Source: Hibiscus mutabilis
Taxonomy: Eukaryota; Streptophyta; Magnoliopsida; Malvales; Malvaceae
NCBI GenBank assembly: GCA_019671005.1
Contig: CM033745.1
Span: forward strand, 17,350,921 to 17,414,920
Length of the DNA stretch: 64,000 nucleotides
Reading direction: 5' to 3'
Under the pieces are notes generated by a model, which was given only the letters and a program-made list of their open reading frames with translations, was not told the DNA's origin and did not search any database. This document shows positions 25,419-36,654 of this stretch, one piece after another. The translations under genes were made by a program, and so were the position numbers. How positions within the stretch are numbered: the first letter of the stretch is position 1; each line of letters opens with the position of its first letter.

Positions 25419-25695
25419 TAGTGCTGGGCGTTCGATCGAGTAAAATTTTTTTGAGTTATTTGAGTTTGCAAGTCCTATTTTACGATTCAAACTTTATTTG
25501 AAATTTCTTCGAGTCGAGTCAAGTTTATAAATTTCGAGTTGAGTCAAATTTTCGAGTTTTTGTACAAATTTAATTGTACATATATATTTCTATATGCAGA
25601 TATGTAGCGTTGTACATATATATTTCTATATGCATATACTTAGGGCTGGACAGTGCACATATTGATTCCAATTTTAACGGATTTCTATATGCATA

Positions 25696-25733
<38 letters not shown>

Positions 25734-25998
25734 CTTCATATTTTCACATGTGATATACATAATATATCACGCAGAATTGACAAATTCGACTCTAATATGA
25801 AAACTGATAAACTAATTACTAAAAATTTCGAGTTACTCGATTTTCTATTTCATAACTCAAATTTTATTTGAAATTTTTTCGAGTCGAGTCGCGTTTATGA
25901 AATTACGAGTAGAGTCAAAACGAGTCGATTTTTTTCCGCCTTGAGTCGATTCAAATAATTCAGTTTTTTTGAGTCGAGTCGAGTTTTGCCTGCCCTTA
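25419..25998. mobile_element. hAT-like non-autonomous element nested in the solo LTR
   Basis: The ends TAGTGCTGGGCG and TGCCTGCCCTTA are imperfect inverted repeats. The 8-bp flanks TTTATCGT (25411-25418) and CTTATCGT (25999-26006) match at 7 positions, which fits hAT target duplications. The interior has many CGAGTCGAGT words, a duplicated ACATATATATTTCTATATGC segment and an (AT)n tract at 25697-25731. No transposase is present. Confidence 0.7.
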
Positions 25999-26237
25999 CT
26001 TATCGTAGTTGGTCTATAACTTTATTTTCTACTTTATTTTTGATATACAATGTTTAATTCGTACGGAGCTCCATTTATAATTTTGGATTTGAAGTTATTA
26101 TGAGATTTTATTTAAATGACTTATTTTAAATGTTATTTTTGGCTAAACTTGGGATTTAAAATCAAATGAAATTTTATGGGCCGAGTTAGAGGTAACCCGA
26201 ATATAGTGTCTCGGATCCGACGGATCGGAGTGCTACA

Positions 26238-26576
26238 CACAGTGCATTGGATTAAAAATGTATTTCTTATTATAGAGAGTATAGATAAACTTTTTTTTAA
26301 CAATTTCTATATAGGGAAGGGGAAGGGAGATTTGCTCCTACTAATTATTGATAAACTTTTGAGTATATCACAAGAACATCTAATGTACTATAACCTAGAA
26401 TTTGTAATTACTCATAACACATTTAATGTACTGATAGCGTCTAAATTTATATATTATCATTGAATAATCTAATATAGACTACTATTAATAAATTAACTTT
26501 TTATGGTATTAATTTAAGTTTGTTTTTTTTTTGTAAAAAAATATCACTTTTGAGTAAAAAATTAATCTTTACCAAA
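26238..26576. other. AT-rich intergenic DNA, nothing recognised
   Basis: No coding signal or repeat was recognised in this ~340-bp stretch. Confidence 0.5.
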
Positions 26577-26798
26577 CAATCAATTGGTCTAATGGATCAA
26601 TCGCTAATTAAAATTGTGTATCGAGTTAATTTTCCTTTTATTAGGTCCATTGTATCCACTCTACAGTGGTTTTATTATTAATAAAATAATTACCTTGCAA
26701 AAAAATAATAATCAAGAGTTTGAATCTTAACGTTGTAAATGGAGCAATTAGGTTGAAAATGTCGTCTCTATAATGAATTTTTATAATACCTGATCCTA
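26577..26798 (+). mobile_element. tRNA-derived SINE, copy 1 (with extra internal sequence)
   Basis: An A-box-like segment (CAATTGGTCTAATGGATC) and a B-box-like segment (GAGTTTGAATCTTAACG) are followed by the tail AATTAGGTTGAAAATGTCG. The same order is found in three minus-strand copies in this window. The A-to-B distance is ~100 bp longer here, so something is probably inserted between them. Confidence 0.6.
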
Positions 26799-27149
26799 AT
26801 TAATTAGCAAATTACTTGAATACAGGGGTTATACGAAAAACTATTATCTTTTTAACTTTATTGTCGGCTGTTATTGATACTATAATAAATACAAACTCTA
26901 ATAATAAACATGATACTAACGAGAGAAAAAGAATTTATCAAAAAGAGGAAAATTTTAATGCAGCAATTATTGGTCAATTCATGCTACTCTTTAGCACATT
27001 ATTGACCAACACTACCGGTTATAGTGCTTTGTTTGACCATTATTTGACAAGTCACATTTGCACACATTAAAATATATAGCTTAGGATTAAAGATGATACC
27101 ATTGATGGTTTGATGATACATAGTATTAAGCGACTTGTCAAGTAATGGT

Positions 27150-27570
27150 TTGATGACACGAGAGACACAAAGATCACACAATAAAGAGAGACACAAAGAT
27201 TTTACATGAAAAATTCATTCGAAAAAAACACGAAAAAAGGAGGAAAAAATTTATTATAATGTTAAAAGAATACAAAAAGATGAGTTTATGCGGCTAAACC
27301 TATCCATGACTCTATAATTCGCTCTCACAAAACCCTAAGCCACATTACATATTTATAGAGTAAATAACTTGATCATAAAGGAAGCTTGCGTAGCAAGAAA
27401 ATTTATTCAAAATAAATTTCCTACTTTTAATTCACGTCAAACAGAAGAAATCTACTCAAAATGAATTTGCTACTTTAAATACAAACTCCAATACATAAGA
27501 TTATAAACTATGGTACTTTAATATAAATACATCTAAATATTAATCTAATTAACAAAGAAATATAGGAGGA
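27150..27570 (-). mobile_element. LTR-like fragment with TATA box
   Basis: On the minus strand CTCTATAAATATG (27360-27348) is followed by a leader and then by TTTGTGTCTCTC-type sequence that resembles copia LTR R/U5 regions. A ~60-bp direct duplication (AAATTTCCTACTTT / GAATTTGCTACTTT) lies upstream of the TATA box. Ends were not located, so it may be a solo LTR or a fragment. Confidence 0.4.
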
Positions 27571-28670
27571 AAAATATACTTAAGCATAGGAAGCAGTACC
27601 AAAGCCAAGTGACAATTTATAAATACCAATTTAGGTTGAAGTCCGTGTGCATGTGCAAACATGAGCATGGTATTTGGAATTGGAAGCTCTTTTTCATCTT
27701 AGTCAAATGTCGGAGGAAAAGTATATGTAAAAGTTTGTGTGTATATATATAAACACGTGCTCACATGTACTTGTATGTGATTTTTTAGGAACTGAGAAGT
27801 TGAGAAAAGAGAAAAAGATGAGTCAAATTAAAAGTTTATTTGGCTTAACTTTTAATCTAAAATTTATTAAAAAAATTAAATTAATTCATGAAAATTTTTA
27901 ATGTTTAAAAATTTCTGAACCCGTGTCCTCCAAGAAACATCGTTAAGCCTAATCGATCGCCTAAAGAGCACCACCACTTCATTATCAGAAGAGATAATAA
28001 AAGATATATGTACTGACAAAAAGATATGTATCACATTTTCATAGATATTGGAGTATTATATAACGTTTTTTAATGAAAGAAAGGTTTGATTGTAGTTTTT
28101 TTTTTTTAATATTTACCAAACTAAAATTGACTAAACATTACACGTAAGGCAGGGAAGGAAAGAAATGGAGTATATAGGTTCAGTACAATTTTGTCTTTAG
28201 AAGTTGCATCATTTCACGAAGAAAATCTGTACACCCAAAAGCTGAAATAACTGTTCAAATATATGATATGCAGTAATATTTCTGAGTACCATGAAAGTGA
28301 AAAACTATATATATACCTTATTCATATTTGACACATTATTAGTATATAAATATATATACAGACGGAATTAGGATTAAGCATCAAAAAGTGATCGAGTTAT
28401 TTTACGTAAAATATTGTGGTAGGACCATCAGGAAGAGGTGTGCCCGGTTTTTGTTAAGAGTAGCAGTACGCAGTACCTGGCTGTCTAGCATGTGAAGAGA
28501 TTGTGGCTTTCCCTTCTCACTTTCATTTTCCCACCCATCTGGCACTTTTTGATTCATTCACATTACGACCCGAATGGGGGATGACGACGACAAAATAACC
28601 CTAGGATTTGAGTCTGATTTCTCTTTGGTCTTTTCCCCACAATTCCTGTGCCCTTTGCTCTATATTACTT
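27571..28670. other. AT-rich intergenic DNA, nothing recognised
   Basis: No gene is supported here. It is the distal upstream region of the SOFL gene. A short GA-rich stretch (GGGGGATGACGACGAC, near 28575) is the only compositional outlier. Confidence 0.5.
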
Positions 28671-29014
28671 CGGGAAATTCTAGGATGAGGCAGCTTAGGG
28701 TGAGGTTAAAATGCGGTCATACATAAATTCTTATTATTTTTATAAGAATTTGTGTAGGGCTGAGTAATAATTTAGGTAGAACAAAAAATCTTACTAATTG
28801 AGTAAGAATTTGTATTACTACATAAATTCTTATCAACTTTGTAAGAATTTGTGTAGATTTTGCCTTAGGCAAGAATTTGTGTAGTTACAGAAATTCTTAT
28901 ATTATAACTTAAATTCTTATTATTTAAGTAAGAATTTGTGTATATTGTAAGAATTTGTGTAGATCCATCTTATTTTAGTTGCACTCTAATGATACCTCAC
29001 CCTAGAACTTCCCC
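28671..29014. mobile_element. MULE-type MITE upstream of the SOFL gene
   Basis: The ends CGGGAAATTCTAGGATGAGG and CCTCACCCTAGAACTTCCCC are inverted repeats. The flanks ATATTACTT (28662-28670) and ATATTACCT (29015-29023) match at 8 of 9 positions. Inside, TAAGAATTTGTGTAG recurs about six times on both strands. A related but truncated copy is at 20715-21015. Confidence 0.85.
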
Positions 29015-29130
29015 ATATTACCTCACCTCATAATATAGGGACACATATAACCTCACCATCTCCTCTCTTACTATTACCTGCCCCCTTTTTAGGGTTTTCC
29101 TTTTAGGAAATGGAGTTGTGGGGCTTACAC

Positions 29131-29287
29131 AACCAATTGATTAACTAATCTATATCGAGTACTGCAGAAGTCTATTATGAGAGCGATCTTCTAACCTAAT
29201 ATGTTTCATTCACAACGTCATGATTCAAACCTCTGACATTTTTTAAGAGATCTAACGCCTCATTCTACTAGACCAATTAGTTGTTGG
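29131..29287 (-). mobile_element. tRNA-derived SINE, copy 2, in the SOFL upstream region
   Basis: On the minus strand it reads an A box (AATTGGTCTAGTAGAATGAG), a B box (AGAGGTTTGAATCATGACG) and a conserved tail (CGCTCTCATAATAGACTTCTG). The 3' end of the SINE points away from the gene. It lies 187 bp upstream of the SOFL start codon. Confidence 0.75.
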
Positions 29288-29473
29288 TAGTAGTGTTATC
29301 ATTTTGAATCTACTAATAATGTTGTTGAAGTAGAAGGATGAAGTCCTAATTTCCAAATAGTAGAGGGACTAGAATCACAATTAGGCCACCTTGTCGATAA
29401 AAAGGAGGCTTAGATAGAGGTGGGTAGGAAACACATTGAGTGTAGGGTTTTGTTTTGAAAAAAGGAAAGAAAG

Positions 29474-30162
29474 ATGAACTTCATAGCCTCTGAGTGTAGT
29501 AGTGGGTGTGAGTCTGGTTGGACTAAGTACTTAGAACAATCTTTTCTATCAGCCAATCCTTCAAAGAACAAGAATGTTAAAAAGAGTGGGTTTTATGAAG
29601 AAGAAGAAGAAGAAGAAGAAGAAGACCTTTCCATGGTTTCTGATGCATCTTCAGGGCCTCCACATTTTTATGAAGATAAGGGCTACTCCAATGATGGCAA
29701 CCAATTATATCATGAATATATGGTACCCCAAGGTGTCACATTGAACAAAAATGGTGGTGGCAAAAGACATAGAAACAAGCAACAACAACAACAACGAAGA
29801 CGCCTGCAGGTACATGAAGATGATGATACTGCAAGCTCCCCTTTCACCAATTACTCCAAGGTAATCTCTGTCCATCTTTACTCTATAATCATGTTGTTTC
29901 CAATGGTCTCAATTCTGGGTTCTTGATGATTTTTCCCAGAACAAGAACAATCAAGCTCCAATGGGTTTCTCTGCAACACACTTTGAGGTACTTTGTTCAA
30001 TCTTCTTCTCGGTTCCCAGTTCAAGTTTTCTTTTTCCCTGCAACAGTGGCTTATATGTTGATAATTTACCAGGGAGGATCAAATTTTGAAGACCATTTTG
30101 GGTTTCTGCAGTCATCTTCTCCATCTGCAAGCCAGCTACAAAATAATCAGTCAAAAGTATAA
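29474..30162 (+). CDS. SOB FIVE-LIKE (SOFL) protein, three exons
   Basis: SOFL proteins are small plant regulators linked genetically to cytokinin levels and responses in Arabidopsis. The model is exon 1 29474-29860 (129 codons), exon 2 29940-29987 (16 codons) and exon 3 30073-30162 (29 codons plus stop), giving 174 residues. Both introns are GT-AG and both fall between codons. The SOFL-A motif SGCESGWTKYLEQS spans residues 10-23 and the SOFL-B motif SMVSDASSGPPH residues 53-64, the two diagnostic boxes. Between them is a run of nine Glu from a GAA microsatellite, and residues 97-110 are basic and Gln-rich. No stop or frameshift is seen. The start is the first ATG in frame and sits just before the SOFL-A box. 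The family is confident; the member number cannot be told. The short exon 2 is inferred from splice sites only. Confidence 0.9.
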
Positions 30163-31074
30163 AATCTCAAAGATGATCTTTTCCCCTTTTTTTACTTTTT
30201 TTTTTTAATTTTCCATTTCATTTCTTTTCCAGTCTCCTTTGTACTGGTGGCCATTGCAAAACTTGGAAATAAACTTCTCCTGTTTGAATTCCTTATGTGT
30301 TTGTCCTTATTTATGGTGTCATTGTAAGGGATAAGAGATGTCATGAAGGAATTGAACACTGTTGACTGTTGCATGCATGTGCAGGGATTTTATTTTAATC
30401 TCTTTTGTTTTGTTTGGTAAAATTCTGAACCTAAAACCGGCGGACACCATTTATCGGCCTGAACAACAAGGTTTCTTAAACTCTAACATTCATCTTTTCA
30501 ACAAAACAGGACAAATAGATGTGTCATAATCTAGGTAGGAATTGGGATTTTCCATTTCCCTCCAATATTATAATTGGAAAGCTGCCCTCTTTCTCTATAT
30601 GAACCAAACAGTGCAAGATTATTAAAGAAACACGTGATCTCTAGATTATTCATATATATTAGTACTAAATTTTGGCATTATAGTCAATGTAAGAAAAATT
30701 AAACCAAACTTTCCATAAAATCTTATATGTGTCAATTGAGATTTTTCATTTTCATTTTCATTTTCATCCAACATTATGATTGGGAAGCTAGCTTTTTCCC
30801 CCTCTATGAATCAATCCATGGAAAAAAGCTTGGCCATGAATAAGGACAAGAACCCATGTCTCAATGTGTCCAGACAAGGGTCCATATCCACCCTTGATAA
30901 GTTCCATCTCTCATCATAACTCAACAAGTTTTAGGCCCCTAAATATGTACATGAGGAGGCACAAAGATGATGGAAAGTGTTAAAACGGGTGATGGACATT
31001 CATTCTCTAAGCTCTCGCAGATGATGATGCTAAGTAAATGACAAAAACTAATGTTTATATATATATATAGCGTT
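30163..31074. other. Downstream of SOFL; intergenic DNA
   Basis: This contains the presumed SOFL 3' UTR and AT-rich sequence. A (TTTTCA)n-type microsatellite lies at about 30745-30768. No other gene is supported. Confidence 0.55.
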
Positions 31075-31258
31075 TACACATTGTAAGAGTTTTTAAGCTT
31101 TACACGTTTCTTAGATCGTTGGATAGGTGAAATGAATGACTAAGATTAACAATAGGATATGTGAAGATAATCACTTGGAAAAAAAAGTAATAAGTTAATC
31201 TCAGCCATCCATTTCACTCATCTAACGATCCAAAAAAATGTATGTAAGTGGATCTTAA

Positions 31259-31261
<3 letters not shown>
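31075..31261. mobile_element. Small MITE (~190 bp)
   Basis: AGATCGTTGGATAGGTGAAA (from 31113) mirrors TTTCACTCATCTAACGATCC near 31214-31232, and GACTAAGATTAAC mirrors GTTAATCTCAGCC. The arms are ~38 bp at ~80% by eye. The element sits next to a long (AT)n tract, consistent with insertion at TA-rich DNA. Confidence 0.65.

Positions 31262-31306
<45 letters not shown>
31262..31306. repeat. (AT)n microsatellite, ~22 units
   Basis: This is an uninterrupted AT/TA run. It is followed by degenerate CCTAAAC/CCCTAA words (31307-31430) that resemble telomere repeats only loosely. Confidence 0.95.
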
Positions 31307-31307
<1 letters not shown>

Positions 31308-31439
31308 CCTAAATGTAGCCCTAACGCTCTAACACCTAAACCTTAAACCCTAAATTCTAAGTTATAACCATAAACCTTAAATTTCACACCTGTAACCTAA
31401 ACTCCTAAACCCAATACACAAGCTAAAGGTCTAATCTTT

Positions 31440-31775
31440 CAAGATTGCTCATATAAGAGTTTAACATTTCAAAACGGTCAAATAATAACACGACGTTTTC
31501 AAATCTACTCAAATAAAGATCTAACCTTTTAAAAAATGTCGAATAAAAGCTTAATGTTTTTGGAGACTTGGAGTCCGATGAAACACAAATCTAACATTTT
31601 TGAATATGCTCAAAATAGGAGTTCAGTCCTTATTAGAAAATGTTTTCAAAAGATTAAGCTTTTACTTGAGCAAACTCAAAAAGGTTAGGCCCTTATTACA
31701 TATAAAAACATTAGACTCTTATATGAACAATCTTTAACAAGTTAGACCCATATTTGAAAATTTAACCTATATATA
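31440..31775. mobile_element. Foldback element with tandemly repeated arms, copy E1
   Basis: The left half repeats CTCAAATAAAGATCTAACC-type units (~40-45 bp). The right half repeats the complement, for example AAGGTTAGGCCCTTATT and CATTAGACTCTTATATGA. Similar opposed clusters occur at 32770-33680 and 35635-36190. There is no coding capacity. Confidence 0.6.
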
Positions 31776-32204
31776 CCACATTGTCATCTCAATGCCTTTT
31801 CTTTTTTTCTAAAAAAATCCCCCTTGGAAGATCCTGCCTGTGATTTTCCTAACCCTAAAGAACATGCCCCCATTATATATAATAATTTGCTCTTGTTTTT
31901 GGGAGCTCCCTCCAACCATGTCTGCTTTGCAGCTGTCATCGAACAAGATGTCATCCACAACCGTACGCCTCCCCCATTTGATTTATTTATTCATCAAGCT
32001 ATTCCATAATAAGATTATATAATTTAGGTTCCATTGAAAAAATGTTAATAAATATTGAAACTTTAGGAGAATTTAGGATGTCAAAAGTTGTGATCTAATC
32101 TTAGACCCACATGTATTTTAATATTCTTCAACATTTGGGAGTTCTCAATGTTAGTCAATTATAGAAAAGAAAGAAGCCAAAGATAGAGACAAATCAACAA
32201 AATA
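31776..32204. other. Intergenic DNA, nothing recognised
   Basis: Short overlapping ORFs near 31824-32022 share no recognisable motif and are not called. Confidence 0.5.
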
Positions 32205-32340
32205 CTATATAGTATTTCAGAGGCCGGTCATGGGCGACCCTCGTAATCTAATTTACTCAATTTACAACGTTAAGATTCGAATATTTGACTTTACTTAAGG
32301 GATTTAGTGTCTCATCCCACAAGACTAATTGATTATTAAT
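32205..32340 (-). mobile_element. tRNA-derived SINE, copy 3
   Basis: On the minus strand it has an A-box-like CAATTAGTCTTGTGGGATGA, a B-box-like TATTCGAATCTTAACG and the tail GAGGGTCGCCCATGACCGG, in the same order as the other copies. It is the most diverged in the A box. Confidence 0.65.
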
Positions 32341-32769
32341 TAAATTAATTTTTAATGACGGTTCATCCTTTGATTTATTAACAGAATTTAACATCATATG
32401 TTAAATGATGTTAATGGTAAAAAGTCTTTGTGGGTTCCATATCACATTGGATAAGGATGTAAGAAGAAAGTATGAGGGAAATAAAACATGAATTGTTGTT
32501 CCAACCACCACCAAAACCAAAACCTTCAATCCCACTATAAAATTCCAAAAGGGGGGAATGCAGCTGTTGTTGTGTGCTGGTTTTTTAAAAAATTATCTGA
32601 TTTCTGTTAATGTCTCCATTGCTGTCTTTTAAACAACACTTGTGTCTGGTTTTCATGACATCACTCTGCTTGTCTCTTACCGTCTTTGGTCACGGTTTGC
32701 AAAATGAATTATAAATATTTTCTGATCATTAGTTTTGAAACGGTAACTGAATAATATATAACTATAACT
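32341..32769. other. Intergenic DNA, nothing recognised
   Basis: No coding signal or repeat family was recognised here. Confidence 0.45.
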
Positions 32770-33680
32770 AAATGATTAAATATTTAAATAAAGGTCTAAT
32801 ATTTTAAGAGTTCACATAAGAATTTATGTCTTTAAACAGGTTGAATAATATTCTAACATTTTTAACTCAGCACAAACAAAGGTTTATTCTTTTAAAATAA
32901 TTGAATAATTATCTAACGCTTTCGAATCCATTCAAATAAAAATTTCAATTTTTTTACAAATATGTTTTCCTTTTAATTAACCCTTTAATCAATTGATTTT
33001 AATATTAGACGAAAAATAGACATAACAAATTTATCCCATAACATTACTATTTTTTATCACTTTGACTCTAATTCTATTATGTTGGATCTCTTTGATCCTC
33101 GAGCTTTAAAACTTAATCAAATAGTTGCTTTTAGACAGAAAAACCTACTAGACTATTAAAATTTTAATTACCTTAACATTCAGAAATTTTTACGGTTTAA
33201 TAAGCTTTTCATAATATACTTTAAAAATTTTAAAAATACAAATTATTTCAAAATTTAAAAACATTCAGAAATGCTCATTTTAAATAGAAATGATCTAACC
33301 TAGCAATGAGGTATATGTCGACTTCAATGCATGTTGTCACTTCAGTGCTGTTAAAATGTTTACGGTTTAATAAGCTTTTCATAAGAAAACAACAATTAAA
33401 CTAAAATTTGAAAGTTGAGACCAAAGTGACAAAAAGAACAAACATGACTGTTAAATTCATTATGCCAATTAAATAGTATATGATGATCAAACTGAATTGG
33501 ATCAAACAGTTATTTGAGCAGATTCAAAAATATTAAAACCACGTTTGATTGAGTGAAATGTTATGCTTATATTTGGGTAAATTTAAAAAATATTAAGCTC
33601 TTATTCGACACTTCTGAAAAATTAAACTCTTATGTAAGTAACTCAGGGAAACATAAACTCTTATTTAGCCAAAATAAATA
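32770..33680. mobile_element. Foldback element with tandemly repeated arms, copy E2
   Basis: The left arm (32770-32950) has TAAAGGTCTAATATTTTAAG-type units. The right arm (33480-33680) has the complement, for example TATTAAGCTCTTATTCGAC and AATTAAACTCTTATG. In the middle, a near-identical direct repeat (TTTACGGTTTAATAAGCTTT...) occurs at about 33190 and 33359. Ends are not resolved. Confidence 0.55.
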
Positions 33681-33827
33681 AATGCAAACGTGTGGCTATG
33701 ATAACATTTATGATTTCTAATCAAACTTACAATTTGAGTCTTGTGTTTATAGTATAATTGTGTTTTTATCCCTTTATATGCTTAAATTAAAATTTTAATT
33801 CTTGTTTTTTTTTGATAAATCTTAAAT

Positions 33828-34357
33828 GGCTTAAGGGTGTACGAAGCCCTTAAACTTTTGAAAAAAATTAATAAAGCCCCTGATTTTTTTTTTGCACCCA
33901 ATTAAGCCCTTGAACCAATTTTGACCATTAAATATTGACAATTTTTTTCTTCAAATATTTCCGGCACATTATACACCACAATTCTATCATGTTGTATTTA
34001 CCAAAAAATTTCAAAAAATATTTTTTTTATAAATTTTATAAGTTTTTAGAATTTTTAGAACATTTAAAGAATTTTTTAAATAAAATAAAAAATTCAAAAA
34101 ATTGTCAAGTAGAAACACTGTGACACGGCGCACTGCAATAGTGGACCGAAAAAATTGTTCAGATTTAATGGTCAAAATTGGTCAAAGGGCTTAATTGGCT
34201 CAATTTCTTGGTTAAAGGGCTTAATTGATTAAATTTTTTGGTTCAAGGGCTTAATTGATTAAATTTCTTGGTTCAAGGGCTTAATTGGGTGCAAAAAAAG
34301 TTCAAGGGCTTTATTGATTTTTTTTAAAAGTTCAAGGGCTTCTTAGACCCTTAAACC
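33828..34357. mobile_element. MULE-type non-autonomous element with perfect 9-bp target duplication
   Basis: The inverted ends are GGCTTAAGGGTGTACGAAGC and GCTTCTTAGACCCTTAAACC. Identical 9-bp flanks ATCTTAAAT lie at 33819-33827 and 34358-34366. Arms are ~100 bp or more. In the right arm a unit containing CAAGGGCTTAATTG is repeated about four times (34190-34300), so that arm is expanded. A short ORF at 33935-34123 lies in low-complexity sequence and is not called. Confidence 0.9.
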
Positions 34358-34487
34358 ATCTTAAATTTAATCTTAATCTTACTTAGAGGGGGAAAGAGGG
34401 ATTCTAGGAGAGGAATGAGAGTGCTCCTAGTCAATGCAGACCTACCATAGTGCATGGTAGGTCCCTTGACCTGCCATTATTATTTTT

Positions 34488-34900
34488 GGATAAACTACTT
34501 TTGGGGTCATCAATATATTGCTATTTTTTGTTTTGGTCACCGAACTATTATTTTTGTTAACATCTCATTAATATTACATTTTCCTATTTTGGTTAACAAT
34601 AATTACGTTTTTTTCCTGTTTTGATCACCAACCTATTGTTTCTTTTATGTTTTTTTCCATTGAACTATTATTTTTCTCGTTAGTTTTTAATGACGGGTGA
34701 CCAAAACTAGACAAAACGTAATGTTAGCGATGATTTTACAAAAAATAATAGTTCGATGACCAAAACTTAATATTTTTTAATGACAATGGTCGTAATAAAA
34801 TCGAATCAAAAGCTTATTGATTGTAATAAAATTTTCTAGATTCCAGTGATCAAGGTAAAAGCATACTAAAAGTTCAATGACTACCAAGTGTAGTTTGCCC
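34488..34900. mobile_element. Long-TIR non-autonomous element (MULE-like)
   Basis: The left end GGATAAACTACTTTTGGGGT and the right end GTGTAGTTTGCCC are inverted, with further mirrored ACCGAACTATTATTTTT / AAAAATAATAGTTCGATGACC words inside. No matching target duplication was found. Confidence 0.65.
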
Positions 34901-35634
34901 TAAAAATATTAAGTATTTTTTTATTTAAGTGAAAAATCAAACCTTTATTATTATTATTATTATTTTCTTTGAGCTCCTAAGCTATTTTTGGTCAAAATAA
35001 ATATCTAAACTAACATTCTATAACTAGTTTAAGTATATTTAATTCGTTCCGTTAAATTTTTTTAGTTAAATACATTAACACTCATGTCAAATAATTTAAC
35101 TAAAATTTTGATTTAAAATTTTAAAAATAATTACAATTTAATTTAAATAAAATTTAAAACTAGTAAAATATTTATTTTGTTGTCAAACAAGCATGTTTAC
35201 CTTAAAAACATTTTTCCTAATTATGTAGGCCTTTTTATTTGGAAAAAGTTTTTTTGTTCATATCATCTTGAAACCTAAATTTCTCTTCAGATTTTTTTTT
35301 CCGATAAATTTTAATCAATTTTTGAAACTTAAAAAGAATTTGATTTTATAATCATTTTGAAAAATCATAGAACTCAAAATCGGTTTTAAAATATAAATCA
35401 TGTTTGATTGCACAATAATTACCCCTTATCAGTATATTATTATATTGGTATAAATTGACTGTATTTTTATACTAGTCAATGAACTACCAAATTTAAATTC
35501 TTGGATTTGCCTTTGCTCTTAGTGGGTCTAGAACACATGATCCAAGGGAATATGAGGGACCAACGATGAACAGCTTGACCAATCGGTCAAATATCTATTC
35601 TTTTAATTCTTTGTACTTTAATTTAGGATAGACT
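34901..35634. other. AT-rich intergenic DNA, nothing recognised
   Basis: It contains a (TTA)n microsatellite at about 34945-34966. No gene is supported. Confidence 0.5.
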
Positions 35635-36190
35635 AAATGCTCAAATATGAATATAATTTTATAGAGTTCGATCAGATAAGGGTTTAATATTTCAAGACAA
35701 TTAAAAGGCCTACGATTTTTGATTTGGTTCAATTTAGTGCCTAATCTTTCAAAACAACTGAATAAAGGTCTAACATTTTTTACAATAGTTTTTTTTTATC
35801 ATTTGACTAAATCCGAAAACATTAGACCCTTATTTGACTTCTTTAAAAGGTTATGCTCTTGAACCCAACAAGTGGTCCAGTGAAAAAGAAGATGATGTTC
35901 ATCTTAGGAGATCCAAATTCGAGAAGTTTTATCTGCAAAGTGTGTAATCAAATAGTTAAAAAAATATGAACATGTACTATTTTATAATCACTTTAAGATT
36001 ATTAAAAAAATGTTAGGCTATCATTTGAGCAGATTTGAAAACACTTGGACCTTTATTTGACCATTGTAAAAGTTTACACCCTTATGCGAGTAACCCTTAG
36101 AATTAAACACTTATTTGACCATTTAGCACAATTTGACCATCTTATTTACATAACTTATTTGACCCAATCTAAAAATGATGAACCACCAAT
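35635..36190. mobile_element. Foldback element with tandemly repeated arms, copy E3
   Basis: Left units include GATAAGGGTTTAATATTTCA and AATAAAGGTCTAACATTTT. Right units include AACATTAGACCCTTATTTGA and GGACCTTTATTTGACC. It has the same style as E1 and E2, with a ~130-bp unrelated stretch (35870-36000) in the middle. Confidence 0.55.
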
Positions 36191-36654
36191 CGACCATACA
36201 CCTTTATTCCATCGTATGAATCACTATAAGACACCACCCTCTATGAGACTATGACTATATCGAACATCAACAACAATTAATAACATTATAGAAAAATCAA
36301 ATTATATTAAATTAAATACATTGAATTAATCACAAATTTGGAAGCACAATAACATCGGTGGTGACGTTGGTTTGGAACATCCATCCCATAGTAATAATAA
36401 TAATTGTCTTAAGTCAATCTGATTGCCAAAAACATAGTCTGAAGGATGGAGTCTTACTATTACAGGATCAAAAGTAAAGGCTTTTGTATTTTCTTAGACA
36501 TGAACTGATCCGATTTTTCAAAACAGTTCAAACATTAAAGTAAATATGATTATTTGTTTATTTGCATTTACACTCACCCATCTTTTCCTTTCCTTGACGT
36601 CATCTTTACAACTAAAATGGTTTTTTTAGTATAATTATCGGTATTTGATTTATT
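36191..36654. other. Intergenic DNA, nothing recognised
   Basis: No coding signal or repeat was recognised here. Confidence 0.45.

Larger units (their letters stand above)
23390..26237 (+). mobile_element. Solo LTR, Tekay/Del-like (Ty3/gypsy), with nested insertion
   Basis: It starts TGTAACAATTCTAAATTTTG and ends CGGATCGGAGTGCTACA, the TGTAACA...TACA style typical of Tekay-type LTRs. Without the nested hAT-like element it is ~2.27 kb. It carries a palindromic-word cluster (24310-24660) and a minisatellite (24900-25110). No internal sequence or primer site follows. The flanks TATAG and CACAG agree at only 3 of 5 positions, so solo-LTR status is inferred. Confidence 0.6.

Noticed and set aside
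26816..27070. An 84-codon open frame with a hydrophobic segment and Asn-rich part
   Set aside because: No start context, splice sites or motif were found. It lies between a SINE and an LTR-like fragment and shows AT-rich codon bias expected by chance.
31307..31430. CCTAAAC / CCCTAA words resembling telomere repeats
   Set aside because: The units are irregular and mixed with other words, and the stretch follows an (AT)n tract. This is not an interstitial telomere array.
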